Below, piece by piece: positions 19,001-27,142 of a DNA stretch of 64,000 bases (positions are counted from its first letter, which is position 1; every line of letters starts with the position of its first letter). This stretch comes from Pannonibacter tanglangensis (GTDB taxonomy: Bacteria; Pseudomonadota; Alphaproteobacteria; Rhizobiales; Stappiaceae), in NCBI RefSeq assembly GCF_009915685.1, contig NZ_JAABLP010000002.1. One strand, given 5' to 3'. The translations under genes were made by a program, and so were the position numbers. The notes beneath the pieces are model-generated. The model did no database searches. It saw only the letters and a program-made list of their open reading frames with translations, and had not been told where the DNA came from.

Positions 19001-19758
19001 GCTGCGATCTCGAGACGGCGGCCTACCGGGTCTTTTCCAACGCCGACGGCACCTACGGCGCCAACGTCAACATGCTCATCACGTCCTCGGCCTGGTCCGA
19101 CGACGACGAGATCGCCGATACCTACACCAGCCGCAAGAGCTTCGCCATCAGCCGCAAGGGCAAGACCAGCCGCCAGACGGCCCTGCTCGATGCGGTGCTG
19201 GCCGATGTGGACATGGCCTACCAGAACCTCGAGTCCGTCGAGATCGGCGTCACCACGATCGAGCATTACTTCGACACGCTGGGCGGGCTCAGCAAGGCCG
19301 TGTCGCGGGCCAAGGGCGGCGCGGAGCTTCCGGTCTACATTTCCGACCAGACCCAGGGCGAGGCGCGGGTGCGCACGCTGGCCGAACAGGTGGCTCTCGA
19401 AACGCGGACCCGGACCCTCAATCCGAAGTGGTACGAGGGCATGCTGAAGCACGGCTACGAGGGCGTGCGCAACATCGAGGCCAGCGTCACCAACACGCTG
19501 GGCTGGTCGGCCACCACCGGTGGCGTGGAGCCCTGGATCTATCAGCAGATTACCGAAACCTACGTGCTGGATGCCGCGATGCGCCGGCGGCTGTCCGACC
19601 TCAATCCCGCCGCCGCCGCCCGGGTTGCGGCCCGGCTGCTCGAGGCCCAGGACCGCAACTTCTGGCAGCCCGATGCCGAAACGCTCGCAGCCCTGCGCAA
19701 GGCAGGGGAAGAACTCGAAGACCGGCTGGAAGGCCTGGTGACGGAGGCAGCCGAATGA
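15988..19758 (+). CDS. bchH: magnesium chelatase subunit H
   Basis: This is the large porphyrin-binding subunit of Mg-chelatase. It inserts Mg2+ into protoporphyrin IX together with BchI and BchD, the first committed step of bacteriochlorophyll synthesis. The 1256-aa length matches the family (about 1200-1250). The CobN/BchH-like signature is clear (HFGTHGALEFMPGKHTGLSG near residue 615; DGTYGANVNMLI). A cysteine-rich insert (ACICARQQGACPSGRACMRP around residue 400) may bind a metal or cluster. The ATG at 15988 lies inside bchB; a slightly later start cannot be excluded. It is coupled to bchL by an ATGA overlap. Confidence 0.97.
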   Translation: MRKPISPDSRPAVRVVLITLDNHIAAAVDDARLLLREDLPGLVLSVHAATDWADHPDRLEACREAIRTGDIIIVSMIFVEEHVRAIADALEARHRDCDAMVCCMSAGTIMKYTSMGRFRMDGPQTGPLALLKKLRGGSSGNGRDSGRTAGERQMAMLRRLPKLLKFIPGTAQDVRTYFLTLQYRIAASDRNIANMVRLLVGRYAAGERKALRGRITAAAPEDYPEIGLYHPRMTPRILSRTRDLPRPARPEGSIGLLLLRTYILSGDTGHYDAVIAALEARGLSVVPVFCSGLDMRAAIEAFMTGADGRPTVDALCSLTGFSLVGGPAYSDPVAAARTLEALDVPYMAACVTEFQTREGWQASTRGLTPIETTLMVAIPELDGATGSMVIGGRSSAGDTAQACICARQQGACPSGRACMRPDDERVGLLADRLAALVRLRRTPRADRRLAVTLFNFPPNGGNIGTAAFLSVFESLFETMRRLRAEGYDVEVPADAATLQDMLLNGNAARHGTEANVHVTVAADDHLRQEPHLADIEAQWGPAPGRVLSNGRGLHVLGRQFGKLLVGIQPPFGYEGDPMRLLFEGGFAPNHAFAAYYTYLRKTYGAHAVLHFGTHGALEFMPGKHTGLSGTCWPDRLLGPLPNYYLYAANNPSEGSIAKRRSAATLISYLTPSVTEAGLYKGLQGLKASLDHYRGLAPGVDAERERLLLVIRSQAEQLGLTSGTQDLTTEAFVLRLVAMVTEMEYALIPDGLHVIGRGMGPRERAEMLQHMATGLSAGTVALPDPALLASIAAGDSAAVTEALATLDPEARQLVGKLVEIDRNLSDNRELDGLVRALDARFVPPSPSGDLLRTPDLLPTGRNIHGFDPFGIPSKFAQEDGMRQAALVLERHMQADGRLPETVAMVLWGTDNLKTGGAPLAQALALMGARPRLDAYNRVCGAELIPLEELKRPRIDAVMTLSGIFRDLLPIQASMLAEASYLAATADEPETLNFIRKHALAYCAAKGCDLETAAYRVFSNADGTYGANVNMLITSSAWSDDDEIADTYTSRKSFAISRKGKTSRQTALLDAVLADVDMAYQNLESVEIGVTTIEHYFDTLGGLSKAVSRAKGGAELPVYISDQTQGEARVRTLAEQVALETRTRTLNPKWYEGMLKHGYEGVRNIEASVTNTLGWSATTGGVEPWIYQQITETYVLDAAMRRRLSDLNPAAAARVAARLLEAQDRNFWQPDAETLAALRKAGEELEDRLEGLVTEAAE

Positions 19759-20684
19759 ACCTCTACACGCATCCCAAGACGTCCGAGCGCGATGCGCGCA
19801 TCGCGCAGCGACTGCAGGAGCGCGCCGACGGGGAGGGCAGCGTCCAGGTCCATCTCGACCCGACGATGGAGATCGACGGTGCCAAGGTCTTTGCCGTCTA
19901 CGGCAAGGGCGGCATCGGCAAGTCGACGACCTCGTCGAACCTGTCGGTGGCCTTTTCCAAGATCGGCAAGCGCGTGCTGCAGATCGGCTGCGATCCCAAG
20001 CATGACAGCACCTTCACCCTGACCAAGAGCCTGATCCCGACCGTCATCGACATCCTGGAGAAGGTCGACTTCCACACCGAGGAACTGCGGCCGGAGGACT
20101 ACATGGTGGCCGGCTTCAACGGGGTGCAGTGCATCGAGGCCGGTGGACCGCCGGCCGGTACCGGGTGCGGCGGCTATGTGGTCGGCCAGACGGTGAAGCT
20201 CCTGAAAGAGCATCACCTTCTCGATGACACCGACGTCGTCATCTTCGACGTGCTGGGCGATGTGGTCTGCGGCGGCTTTGCCTCGCCGCTGCAGCATGCG
20301 GAGCGCGCGGTCGTCGTCGCTGCCAATGATTTCGACAGCGTGTTCGCGATGAACCGGATCGTTGCGGCCATCAAGGCGAAGTCGAAGAACTACGAGGTCC
20401 GCCTCGGCGGTGTCATTGCCAACCGGTCGCGCGAGACCGACCAGATCGACCGCTACAATGCCGCTGTCGGCCTTGAGCGCCTGGCGCATGTGCCGGATTC
20501 CGACCATGTCCGCCTGAGCCGCCTGCGCAAGTGCACCCTGTTCGAGATGGGCGATGCGCCGGAAATCCGCGCCATCCAGAACGAATACCTGCAGCTGGCC
20601 GAGCGGCTGTGGGCCGGCACGCCGGCGCTGCAGGCGGAGCCGATGAAGGATCGCGAGATCTTTGAATTTCTCGGGTTCGAGTGA
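19755..20684 (+). CDS. bchL: dark-operative protochlorophyllide reductase ATPase subunit L
   Basis: This NifH-like iron protein, a homodimer, hydrolyses ATP to deliver electrons to BchNB. The 309-aa protein has the P-loop GKGGIGKST at residues 50-58. The two cluster-ligating cysteines lie in AGTGCGGYVVG and DVVCGGFASP. The short N-terminal extension before the P-loop domain is usual. It is part of the bchFNBHLM-lhaA-puh transcription unit, and its start overlaps the bchH stop. The paralogue BchX is encoded at 36773. Confidence 0.97.
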   Translation: MNLYTHPKTSERDARIAQRLQERADGEGSVQVHLDPTMEIDGAKVFAVYGKGGIGKSTTSSNLSVAFSKIGKRVLQIGCDPKHDSTFTLTKSLIPTVIDILEKVDFHTEELRPEDYMVAGFNGVQCIEAGGPPAGTGCGGYVVGQTVKLLKEHHLLDDTDVVIFDVLGDVVCGGFASPLQHAERAVVVAANDFDSVFAMNRIVAAIKAKSKNYEVRLGGVIANRSRETDQIDRYNAAVGLERLAHVPDSDHVRLSRLRKCTLFEMGDAPEIRAIQNEYLQLAERLWAGTPALQAEPMKDREIFEFLGFE

Positions 20685-20697
20685 GAGGCGGCCGACG

Positions 20698-21414
20698 ATG
20701 TCCCAGACCAGTTACCTGCGCCGGACCAGCGAGATCGAACACTACTTCGACCGGACCGCCCTTGACGCCTGGAAGCGGCTGACCAGCGATCAGCCGGTGA
20801 GCGGCATCCGCGCCACCGTGCGCAAGGGCCGCGAGGACATGCGCAACACCCTCTCGGGATGGCTGCCGCAGGACCTCACCGGCTGGCGCATCCTCGATGC
20901 CGGCTGTGGCTCCGGCGTGCTGTCGCTCGAGCTTGCCGCCCGCGGTGCCGACGTGGTCGGCGTCGACCTGTCGGCACAGATGGTCGCCTTTGCCTGGCAA
21001 CGGGCGGCCGAACAGCAGGCCCGCAGCGGGGATCTCGGCGGACAGGTCGAGTTTCGCGCCGGCGACATGCTGGCCCCGGAGCTTGGCACCTTCGATGCCA
21101 TCGTGGCGATGGACGTGCTGATCCATTACGCGCCGGCGGATGCCCGCCGGGTGCTGGAACAGATGGCGGCGCGCACCCGGCGCCGGCTCATGGTCACGCT
21201 TGCGCCGAGCTCGTCCCTGCTGAAGGCGATGCTGATGATCGGCAAGGTTTTCCCGCGTGCCGACCGGGCACCGGCGATCTATCCGACCGATCCCGCGCGC
21301 CTGGTGGCCGATCTGGTCCGCCAGCCCGCCATGGACGGCTGGGTTGCCGGCCGCAGCCACCGGATCTCGATCGGGTTCTACACATCCCAGGCCGTGGAGG
21401 TCATGCGCCCATGA
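20698..21414 (+). CDS. bchM: Mg-protoporphyrin IX methyltransferase
   Basis: The enzyme transfers a methyl group from SAM to the C13 propionate of Mg-protoporphyrin IX, giving the monomethyl ester that AcsF uses. The 238-aa protein has the SAM motif LDAGCGSGVLSLELAARGADVVGVD near residues 66-90, typical of the BchM/ChlM family, and ends with RSHRISIGFYTSQAVEVMRP. The start follows GAGAGGCGG in the 13-bp gap after bchL. The stop overlaps the lhaA start. Confidence 0.95.
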   Translation: MSQTSYLRRTSEIEHYFDRTALDAWKRLTSDQPVSGIRATVRKGREDMRNTLSGWLPQDLTGWRILDAGCGSGVLSLELAARGADVVGVDLSAQMVAFAWQRAAEQQARSGDLGGQVEFRAGDMLAPELGTFDAIVAMDVLIHYAPADARRVLEQMAARTRRRLMVTLAPSSSLLKAMLMIGKVFPRADRAPAIYPTDPARLVADLVRQPAMDGWVAGRSHRISIGFYTSQAVEVMRP

Positions 21415-22850
21415 TGTTGCAGTCTGCAAACCGCAGGATGGTGGCGTTGTGGCAGAAGGCCGGACTGCGCTTCATGCCGTTTGCCGATGCGGCGAGCGCC
21501 GACGTGCCGCTGCCGCGACTGCTTCGCCTTGCCCTGTTCCAGGTCTCGGCCGGCTGGGTGATGGTGCTGCTGAACGGGACACTCAACCGGGTGCTCATCG
21601 TCGAACTGGGCGTCTCGGTGGCGCTGGTCTCGATGGTGATCGCGATCCCGGTTCTGGCTGCGCCGCTGCGGCTCGTCTTCGGGCACCGGTCAGACACCTA
21701 CCGGTCCGTTCTCGGCTGGCGACGGGTTCCCTACATCTGGCTGGGCAGCCTGCTGCAGTTCGGCGGCCTGGCGATCATGCCCTTCGCCCTGCTCCTGCTG
21801 CAGTCACAGACCCTCGGGCCGTCCTGGGCCGGAGCGGCGGGCGCAGGCCTTGCGTTCCTGCTCACCGGCTTCGGGATGCACATGGCCCAGACCGCCGGAC
21901 TGGCGCTGGCCACCGACATCGTGCCGGAGGAGAAGCGGCCACGGGTCGTGGCGCTGCTCTATGTCATGCTGCTGGTCGGCATGATGGCGGCCTCGCTGTT
22001 TTACAGCCTCCTGCTCACCGACTTTGCGCCGGTGCGCCTCATCCAGGTGATCCAGGGAACGGCGGTGCTCACCATCGTCCTCAATGTGATCGCCATGTGG
22101 AAGCAGGAAGCACGCGATCCGGCCCGCACCGCCCATGCCCGCGATACCCAGCGCCTCGGCGCGGCGCTGGCGACCTACCGGCGCAATCCGGGCGCGCTGC
22201 GCCTGCTCGTGGCCGTGGCGATCGGGTCGGCCGCCTTTTCGATGCAGGACATCCTGCTCGAGCCCTATGGCGGGGAGATCCTCGGCATGAGCGTGGGCGA
22301 GACGACGCTTCTGACCGGGCTGTGGGCAGCCGGAACGCTGGCGGGCTTTGCCTGGGCGGCACGCAGCCTCAATCACGGGGCGCAGATGTACCGGGTCGCG
22401 GCCCGCGGCGTGCTGATCGGGCTGGGGGCCTTCTCTGCCGTCATCCTCGCGTCACCGCTCGGCCTGCAGGGCCTGTTCTATGCCGGAGCGGCTGCGGTCG
22501 GGCTCGGCGGCGGGCTGTTTGCCGTCGGCACCATGCTGGCGGCCATGGGCATCTCGGTCCGGTCGGACAGCGGCATCGTCGTGGGCGCCTGGGGCGCCGT
22601 GCAGGCAACCGCAATCGGCCTCAGCCTGCTTCTCGGCGGGCTCATCAAGAACGCGGTGAATGCCATGGCCGTGCATGGCGGGCTGGGCGTGGCGCTGGAC
22701 ACGCCTGCCACCGGCTACCTCGCGGTCTACCACCTCGAGATCGGACTCCTGTTCCTCTGCCTGGCCGTGCTGGGGCCTCTGACCGGGCGCAGCTACAACC
22801 AGGGCCCCACCACACCCATGCGATTTGGACTGGCCGACATGCCTGGCTGA
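21411..22850 (+). CDS. lhaA: LhaA, light-harvesting 1 assembly factor (PucC family)
   Basis: This is a 479-aa MFS-type membrane protein with about 12 helices. Its place between bchM and puhA fits LhaA (ORF477/F1696), which promotes LH1 assembly, probably by handling bacteriochlorophyll. Diagnostic stretches include FQVSAGWVMVLLNGTLNRVLIVELG and GFGMHMAQTAGLALATD. Two adjacent ATGs (21411, 21414) are possible starts; the first overlaps the bchM stop. It is the paralogue of the PucC-like protein at 7191. Confidence 0.93.
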   Translation: MMLQSANRRMVALWQKAGLRFMPFADAASADVPLPRLLRLALFQVSAGWVMVLLNGTLNRVLIVELGVSVALVSMVIAIPVLAAPLRLVFGHRSDTYRSVLGWRRVPYIWLGSLLQFGGLAIMPFALLLLQSQTLGPSWAGAAGAGLAFLLTGFGMHMAQTAGLALATDIVPEEKRPRVVALLYVMLLVGMMAASLFYSLLLTDFAPVRLIQVIQGTAVLTIVLNVIAMWKQEARDPARTAHARDTQRLGAALATYRRNPGALRLLVAVAIGSAAFSMQDILLEPYGGEILGMSVGETTLLTGLWAAGTLAGFAWAARSLNHGAQMYRVAARGVLIGLGAFSAVILASPLGLQGLFYAGAAAVGLGGGLFAVGTMLAAMGISVRSDSGIVVGAWGAVQATAIGLSLLLGGLIKNAVNAMAVHGGLGVALDTPATGYLAVYHLEIGLLFLCLAVLGPLTGRSYNQGPTTPMRFGLADMPG

Positions 22851-22882
22851 TGCCACGGGCGGCCGAAGAAGGAGGCGTAACC

Positions 22883-23662
22883 ATGACTGGTTCTGTTGTC
22901 GGCAGCATAGATGTCGCTCAGCTGGTGCTCTATGCGTTCTGGATCTTCTTTGCCGGACTGATCTGGTACCTGCGCGGCGAGGATCGTCGCGAAGGCTATC
23001 CGCTCGAGGACGATGTCACCGGCGCCTACGACAAGCGCCCCTGGCTCTTCGTTCCGGACAGGAAGACCTTCGTCCTGCCCTTCGGCCAGGGCACGCGCCA
23101 GGTGCCGGATCTCAAGCGCGACACGCGTCCGCTGAACGCCGAACGCCTGTCGCGCGCGCCGGGCTATCCCTACGTCCCGACCGGCAATCCGATGCTGGCA
23201 GGCGTCGGTCCGGGTTCCTGGGCCGAGCGCGAGAACATTGCGGACCTCACCGCCCACGGCGATCTGCGCATCGTGCCGCTGCGCCAGGCCGAAGGCTTTG
23301 CCATCGCCGAAGGGGAACTCGATCCGCGCGGCCTGCCGGTGTTCGGTTGCGATCTCAAGAGCGGTGGCATCGTGCGCGACGTGTGGGTGGACCGCTCGGA
23401 ACAGCTGTTGCGGTACTATGAGGTCGAGCTTGCAGCCGGCGGGCGGACGGTGCTGCTGCCGAACAATTTCGTCGTGATCAAGCGCGGTCGCGGCGACAAG
23501 CCCTGCCTGTATGTCCATGCCATCACGGCCGCACAGTTCGCCGATGTGCCGGCGCTTGCGGCCGCCGACACCGTCACCCGGCTCGAGGAAGACAAGATCG
23601 CCGCCTATTACGGCAGCGGCCTTCTCTATGCCCTGAGCGATCGCCAGGAGCCACTGCTGTGA
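22883..23662 (+). CDS. puhA: reaction centre subunit H
   Basis: The H subunit caps the cytoplasmic side of the L/M core and helps proton transfer to QB. The 259-aa protein has one N-terminal membrane helix (VAQLVLYAFWIFFAGLIWYL). A cytoplasmic beta-barrel-type domain follows, with the conserved PLFGCDLKSGGIV-like segment (PVFGCDLKSGGIVRDVWVDRSE). AAGAAGGAGG a few bases before the ATG gives a strong ribosome site, fitting the high expression expected. The stop overlaps the GTG start of puhB. Confidence 0.97.
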   Translation: MTGSVVGSIDVAQLVLYAFWIFFAGLIWYLRGEDRREGYPLEDDVTGAYDKRPWLFVPDRKTFVLPFGQGTRQVPDLKRDTRPLNAERLSRAPGYPYVPTGNPMLAGVGPGSWAERENIADLTAHGDLRIVPLRQAEGFAIAEGELDPRGLPVFGCDLKSGGIVRDVWVDRSEQLLRYYEVELAAGGRTVLLPNNFVVIKRGRGDKPCLYVHAITAAQFADVPALAAADTVTRLEEDKIAAYYGSGLLYALSDRQEPLL

Positions 23663-24333
23663 AACAGTTCGTTGCTCGCGAGCATGAGATCGAGCCCGTC
23701 CCGGGCCTTCCCGGGTATCTTCCGGCGGGCGAAGTGCAGCTCTGGCAGGGGCGGCCATCGGCCCGGCTCTTTGCCCGTCACGTGCTGAAGAACCGCTGGA
23801 TCGCCGCCTATTTCGCGGTGCTCATCGCCTGGGGTGTCGCATCGGGCCTCTATGACGGGCGGCCGGTCGCCGGCATCCTGTTCTCGGTCGCCGTCCTGTC
23901 GACCCTGGCCGCCCTCGTTCTCGGGCTGATCGAGATCTATGCCTTCGCCGTCGAACGGACGACGCTCTACACGGTCACCTCCCGCCGGGTCGTGATCCGC
24001 TTCGGTGTCGCCTTCTCGATGTCGCTGAACCTGCCCTATGCCAAGGTCAACGCGGTCGCGCTGGGCGGGCTCGGCGGGCGGGCCGGGCACGTGGCTCTCG
24101 CGCTGAAGCCCGGGCATCGCCTGTCCTGGCTGATCCAGTGGCCGCATGTCCGCGGCTTTCGCCTTGCGGAGCCCGAGCCGAGCCTGATCTGCCTGCCGGA
24201 CGCCCGCCAGGTGGCCGGCGTGCTTGCCCTTGCGATCACGCAGCATGCGGCAGCGACGTCCGGACATGCCCGGGTCACCCCGGAGACCACGACGCCTGCA
24301 GCAGTTCCGGGCGCCATGGCGGCCGCGGAATAA
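23659..24333 (+). CDS. puhB: PuhB, reaction centre assembly protein
   Basis: PuhB is a membrane protein that assists reaction-centre assembly. The 224-aa product has about three hydrophobic segments and a PH-like bacterial domain (RTTLYTVTSRRVVIRFGVAFSMSLNLPYAKV), as in the family. It starts with GTG overlapping the puhA stop (GTGA), indicating coupling. The C-terminus is an Ala/Thr/Pro-rich tail. puhC follows after 15 bp. Confidence 0.92.
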   Translation: MKQFVAREHEIEPVPGLPGYLPAGEVQLWQGRPSARLFARHVLKNRWIAAYFAVLIAWGVASGLYDGRPVAGILFSVAVLSTLAALVLGLIEIYAFAVERTTLYTVTSRRVVIRFGVAFSMSLNLPYAKVNAVALGGLGGRAGHVALALKPGHRLSWLIQWPHVRGFRLAEPEPSLICLPDARQVAGVLALAITQHAAATSGHARVTPETTTPAAVPGAMAAAE

Positions 24334-24348
24334 GGAGGAAAAACGATC

Positions 24349-24843
24349 ATGGCACCGGCCTCGCACCTTGGCTATCTGGCGGACCGCACGGGACGCCGCA
24401 GCAACCCGTTCCCGACGCGGATCCTCGCCGGCGCGGCACTGCTTCTCGCCTTCAGCGCCGGCGCCGTGCTCTTTGGCCAGACCACCGGCATCGGCGTGAT
24501 CAAGCACCGGACCGGAGCCCCTGCCGCCATGCGCGACATCACGCTCGCGCGGACGGCGGATGACCGCGTGATCGTCCGCGATGCGGTCAGCGGACAGGAA
24601 ATCGTCAGCTACAGACCCGACGAGGGCGGTTTTGTCCGCGGCTCTCTGCGGGCCTTCGTGCGCATGCGTATGGTCGCAAACGTGCCCGAAACGGCGCCCT
24701 ATCGCCTCATCAGGTGGGAGGCCGGCACGGTCAGCCTCTCCGACACCGTCACCGGCGAGCGGATCTATCTGGAGGCGTTCGGCAAGGACAATGCCGCTGC
24801 CTTCGGCGCGCTGTTGGGAGATCAGGGAGGTACCCGCAAATGA
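24349..24843 (+). CDS. puhC: PuhC, photosynthetic complex assembly protein
   Basis: PuhC is a single-pass membrane protein needed for normal reaction-centre/LH1 core formation. The 164-aa product has one helix near the N-terminus (RILAGAALLLAFSAGAVLFGQ). The conserved periplasmic domain has RDITLARTADDRVIVRDA and FVRGSLRAFVRMRM. AAGGAGG precedes the ATG. The stop overlaps the start of orf101 as ATGA. Confidence 0.92.
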   Translation: MAPASHLGYLADRTGRRSNPFPTRILAGAALLLAFSAGAVLFGQTTGIGVIKHRTGAPAAMRDITLARTADDRVIVRDAVSGQEIVSYRPDEGGFVRGSLRAFVRMRMVANVPETAPYRLIRWEAGTVSLSDTVTGERIYLEAFGKDNAAAFGALLGDQGGTRK

Positions 24844-25145
24844 ACTCGCTTTTTGCCTTGATGCGGCGCAGGGAAACCGTCGACTGCACCGTGGAGATCA
24901 ACAACACGTTCGATCAGCTGGGCGCGCATGTGCGCTTCGACAACGGTGTCGTGGTGCATCCCGGCGATGAGGTCTTCGTCCATGGCGCGCCCGTGTCGAT
25001 CCCCTACGGTCGCTGCGAGAGCTTCCGCCGCGAGGCGACGATCCAGCGTGCGGGCTTCCTGGAACGCGCCTGGATCCGGGCGACGGGCGATCTCGACATG
25101 ATGGAACTGTGCGAATTCAGCTTCACCGAAAGGGCACTGTCATGA
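24840..25145 (+). CDS. small conserved PGC protein between puhC and acsF
   Basis: This is a 101-aa soluble protein coupled by ATGA overlaps to puhC before it and to acsF after it. It has a beta-rich look (DCTVEINNTFDQLGAHVRF, VVVHPGDEVFVHGAPVSIPYG) and a C-terminal LDMMELCEFSFTERALS. I recall small ORFs at this place in other alphaproteobacterial PGCs, but no function is established that I know of. The fixed position before acsF suggests a role in the cyclase step or complex assembly; that is inference. Confidence 0.75.
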   Translation: MNSLFALMRRRETVDCTVEINNTFDQLGAHVRFDNGVVVHPGDEVFVHGAPVSIPYGRCESFRREATIQRAGFLERAWIRATGDLDMMELCEFSFTERALS

Positions 25146-26248
25146 ACAAGCCGGTTTCCAACACCGATCTGGCGGACCACAGGACGCTTGACGATCGCAA
25201 GTCGGCCGTCAACGACACCACCCGCAGCGCGCTGGTGTCCACCATGCTGACGCCGCGCTTCTACACCACCGACTTTGAGGAGATGGACCGGATCAATGTC
25301 GAACCGGTCCGTGTCGAATGGGACGCGCTGATTGCCCAGATGCGCAGCGACCCGAACCAGGGCCACTTCAAGCGCAACGAGGAATGGGACGATGTCGACC
25401 TGGACGCCCTGCCGGCGGACCTGCGCGAAGAGCTGATCGATTTTCTTGTATCCTCGCTGACCTCCGAGTTTTCAGGCTGCGTGCTGTACAAGGAAATGAA
25501 GCGGCGCGGCAAGAACAAGGAGATCTGCGAGCTGTTCGGCTACATGAGCCGGGACGAGAGCCGCCATGCAGGCTTCATCAACGACGCGCTCAAGGACTTC
25601 GGAATTGGCGTCAACATGGGCTTTCTCGCCAAGGCCAAGAAGTATACCTACTTCAAGCCCAAGTTCATCTACTATGCGACCTATCTGTCCGAGAAGATCG
25701 GCTATGCCCGTTACATCACGATCTTCCGGCATCTCGAGCAGCATCCCGAGCACCGCTTCCATCCGATCTTCAAGTGGTTCCGCCAGTGGTGCAATGACGA
25801 GTTCTCGCATGGCGAGGCGTTCTCGCTGATCATCCGCTCGGATCCCCGTCTGCTGCGCGGGCGCAACAAGCTCTGGATCAAGTTCTTCCTGCTGGCGGTG
25901 TTTGCGACCATGTATGTGCGCGATCACATGCGGCCTGCCTTCCACAAGGCGCTGGGCGTCAACATCGAGGACTATGACCTTCGCGTCTTCCGCCTCACCT
26001 CCGAGATCTCGCGCCAGTGTTTCCCGCTGGTGCTGGATCTCGAGCATCCGGCGCTCATCGAGGGCTTCCGGCGCATGGAGCGGATCAATCGCAGGATGCA
26101 GGCGGCCACGGAGCGAGGGGGCCTTTCCGGCCGGCTCGGCCGCGCCTGGTGGGGCCTGGCGGCCGGCGCCAACTTCCTGCGCATGTACATGATCCCGACG
26201 AAGAAGAACGACCTGCCGGCGACCTCGCGTCTGCAGCCCGTCTGGTGA
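25142..26248 (+). CDS. acsF: aerobic Mg-protoporphyrin IX monomethyl ester cyclase
   Basis: This di-iron, oxygen-dependent enzyme forms the isocyclic ring E of bacteriochlorophyll. The 368-aa protein shows the two EXXH iron-binding motifs at E139-H142 (SRDESRHAGF) and E220-H223 (NDEFSHGEAF). The length and the long conserved helical core fit the family. The ATG overlaps the orf101 stop. No radical-SAM BchE is in the window, so ring E formation here depends on O2 unless bchE lies elsewhere in the genome. Confidence 0.97.
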   Translation: MNKPVSNTDLADHRTLDDRKSAVNDTTRSALVSTMLTPRFYTTDFEEMDRINVEPVRVEWDALIAQMRSDPNQGHFKRNEEWDDVDLDALPADLREELIDFLVSSLTSEFSGCVLYKEMKRRGKNKEICELFGYMSRDESRHAGFINDALKDFGIGVNMGFLAKAKKYTYFKPKFIYYATYLSEKIGYARYITIFRHLEQHPEHRFHPIFKWFRQWCNDEFSHGEAFSLIIRSDPRLLRGRNKLWIKFFLLAVFATMYVRDHMRPAFHKALGVNIEDYDLRVFRLTSEISRQCFPLVLDLEHPALIEGFRRMERINRRMQAATERGGLSGRLGRAWWGLAAGANFLRMYMIPTKKNDLPATSRLQPVW

Positions 26249-26258
26249 GGGGGACAGG

Positions 26259-27113
26259 ATGAACCTTGCAAGTCCGGTCACGGCTGTGCTGCTCGCCATC
26301 GGGATCTGGTGGCTGTCGACCGGGCTTGTCCTTGCCATGGTGCACTGGTCGGGCAAGAAGTCCCTCCGGCCCTGGCAGTTGCTGCCGTGGGTGACCGGGA
26401 TCGGCGTTCTCGGCTTCGTCCTGATGCTGGAAGGCAGCGCGGCGCAGACGCCGGTCGGCTCCTACACGGGCTTCTTCGGGGCGCTGCTGGTCTGGGCCTG
26501 GCATGAGACCACCTTTCTCACCGGGATGGTCACCGGCCGGCACAAGGGCGAATGCCCGCCGGGCCTCACCGGTCTGGCCCGGTTCCGTGCGGCCTGGGCG
26601 GCGGTCTGTGATCATGAGATCGCCCTGCTGGTGACGGCCGTGGTCCTGTGGCTCGCCCTGCGCCATGCCGACAACCTCTTCGGCCTTGCCACGTTCGGGC
26701 TGCTGTGGGGCATGCGGATTTCCTCCAAGATGCTGATCTTTCTCGGTGCGCGGCACGCGATCAGCGGTCTGATGCCGCCGGCGATCCTGCATCTGCGCTC
26801 CTATTTCAACACCGGCCGGACGACCCCGCTGTTTCCGCTGTTCCTGGCTGGCGCCATCGGGATCTTCGCCGTGCTGGTCGTCGGCGTGCTGCGGGCACAT
26901 CAGCCCTATTCGGAGGTTGGCCACCTCCTGCTGGCGACCTTCATGGCGCTGGCCATCATCGAACATCTCATTCTTGTGCTGCCCGTCTCGGACACCGCGC
27001 TGTGGCGCTGGGCCGTCCCCGGATCGCGTCCGGCGCATGACGCGGGCAGCGTGCCGGCTTCGGCGCTGCGGCCGGTCCGCCGGCAGGCCGGCCGGCAGCC
27101 GGAAACACCTTAA
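26259..27113 (+). CDS. puhE: PuhE, photosynthetic complex assembly protein 2
   Basis: This is a 284-aa protein with seven or so hydrophobic segments, including AVLLAIGIWWLSTGLVLAMV, ALLVWAWHETTFLTGM and LLLATFMALAIIEHLILVLP. It matches the PuhE family that follows acsF in alphaproteobacterial PGCs and moderates bacteriochlorophyll production or complex assembly. The C-terminal tail is Arg/Pro-rich. GGGGACAGG lies before the ATG. hemA follows after 29 bp and is likely in the same transcript. Confidence 0.9.
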   Translation: MNLASPVTAVLLAIGIWWLSTGLVLAMVHWSGKKSLRPWQLLPWVTGIGVLGFVLMLEGSAAQTPVGSYTGFFGALLVWAWHETTFLTGMVTGRHKGECPPGLTGLARFRAAWAAVCDHEIALLVTAVVLWLALRHADNLFGLATFGLLWGMRISSKMLIFLGARHAISGLMPPAILHLRSYFNTGRTTPLFPLFLAGAIGIFAVLVVGVLRAHQPYSEVGHLLLATFMALAIIEHLILVLPVSDTALWRWAVPGSRPAHDAGSVPASALRPVRRQAGRQPETP

Positions 27114-27142
27114 GGAACCAGAGAGAGAAGAAGGAACGCAAA

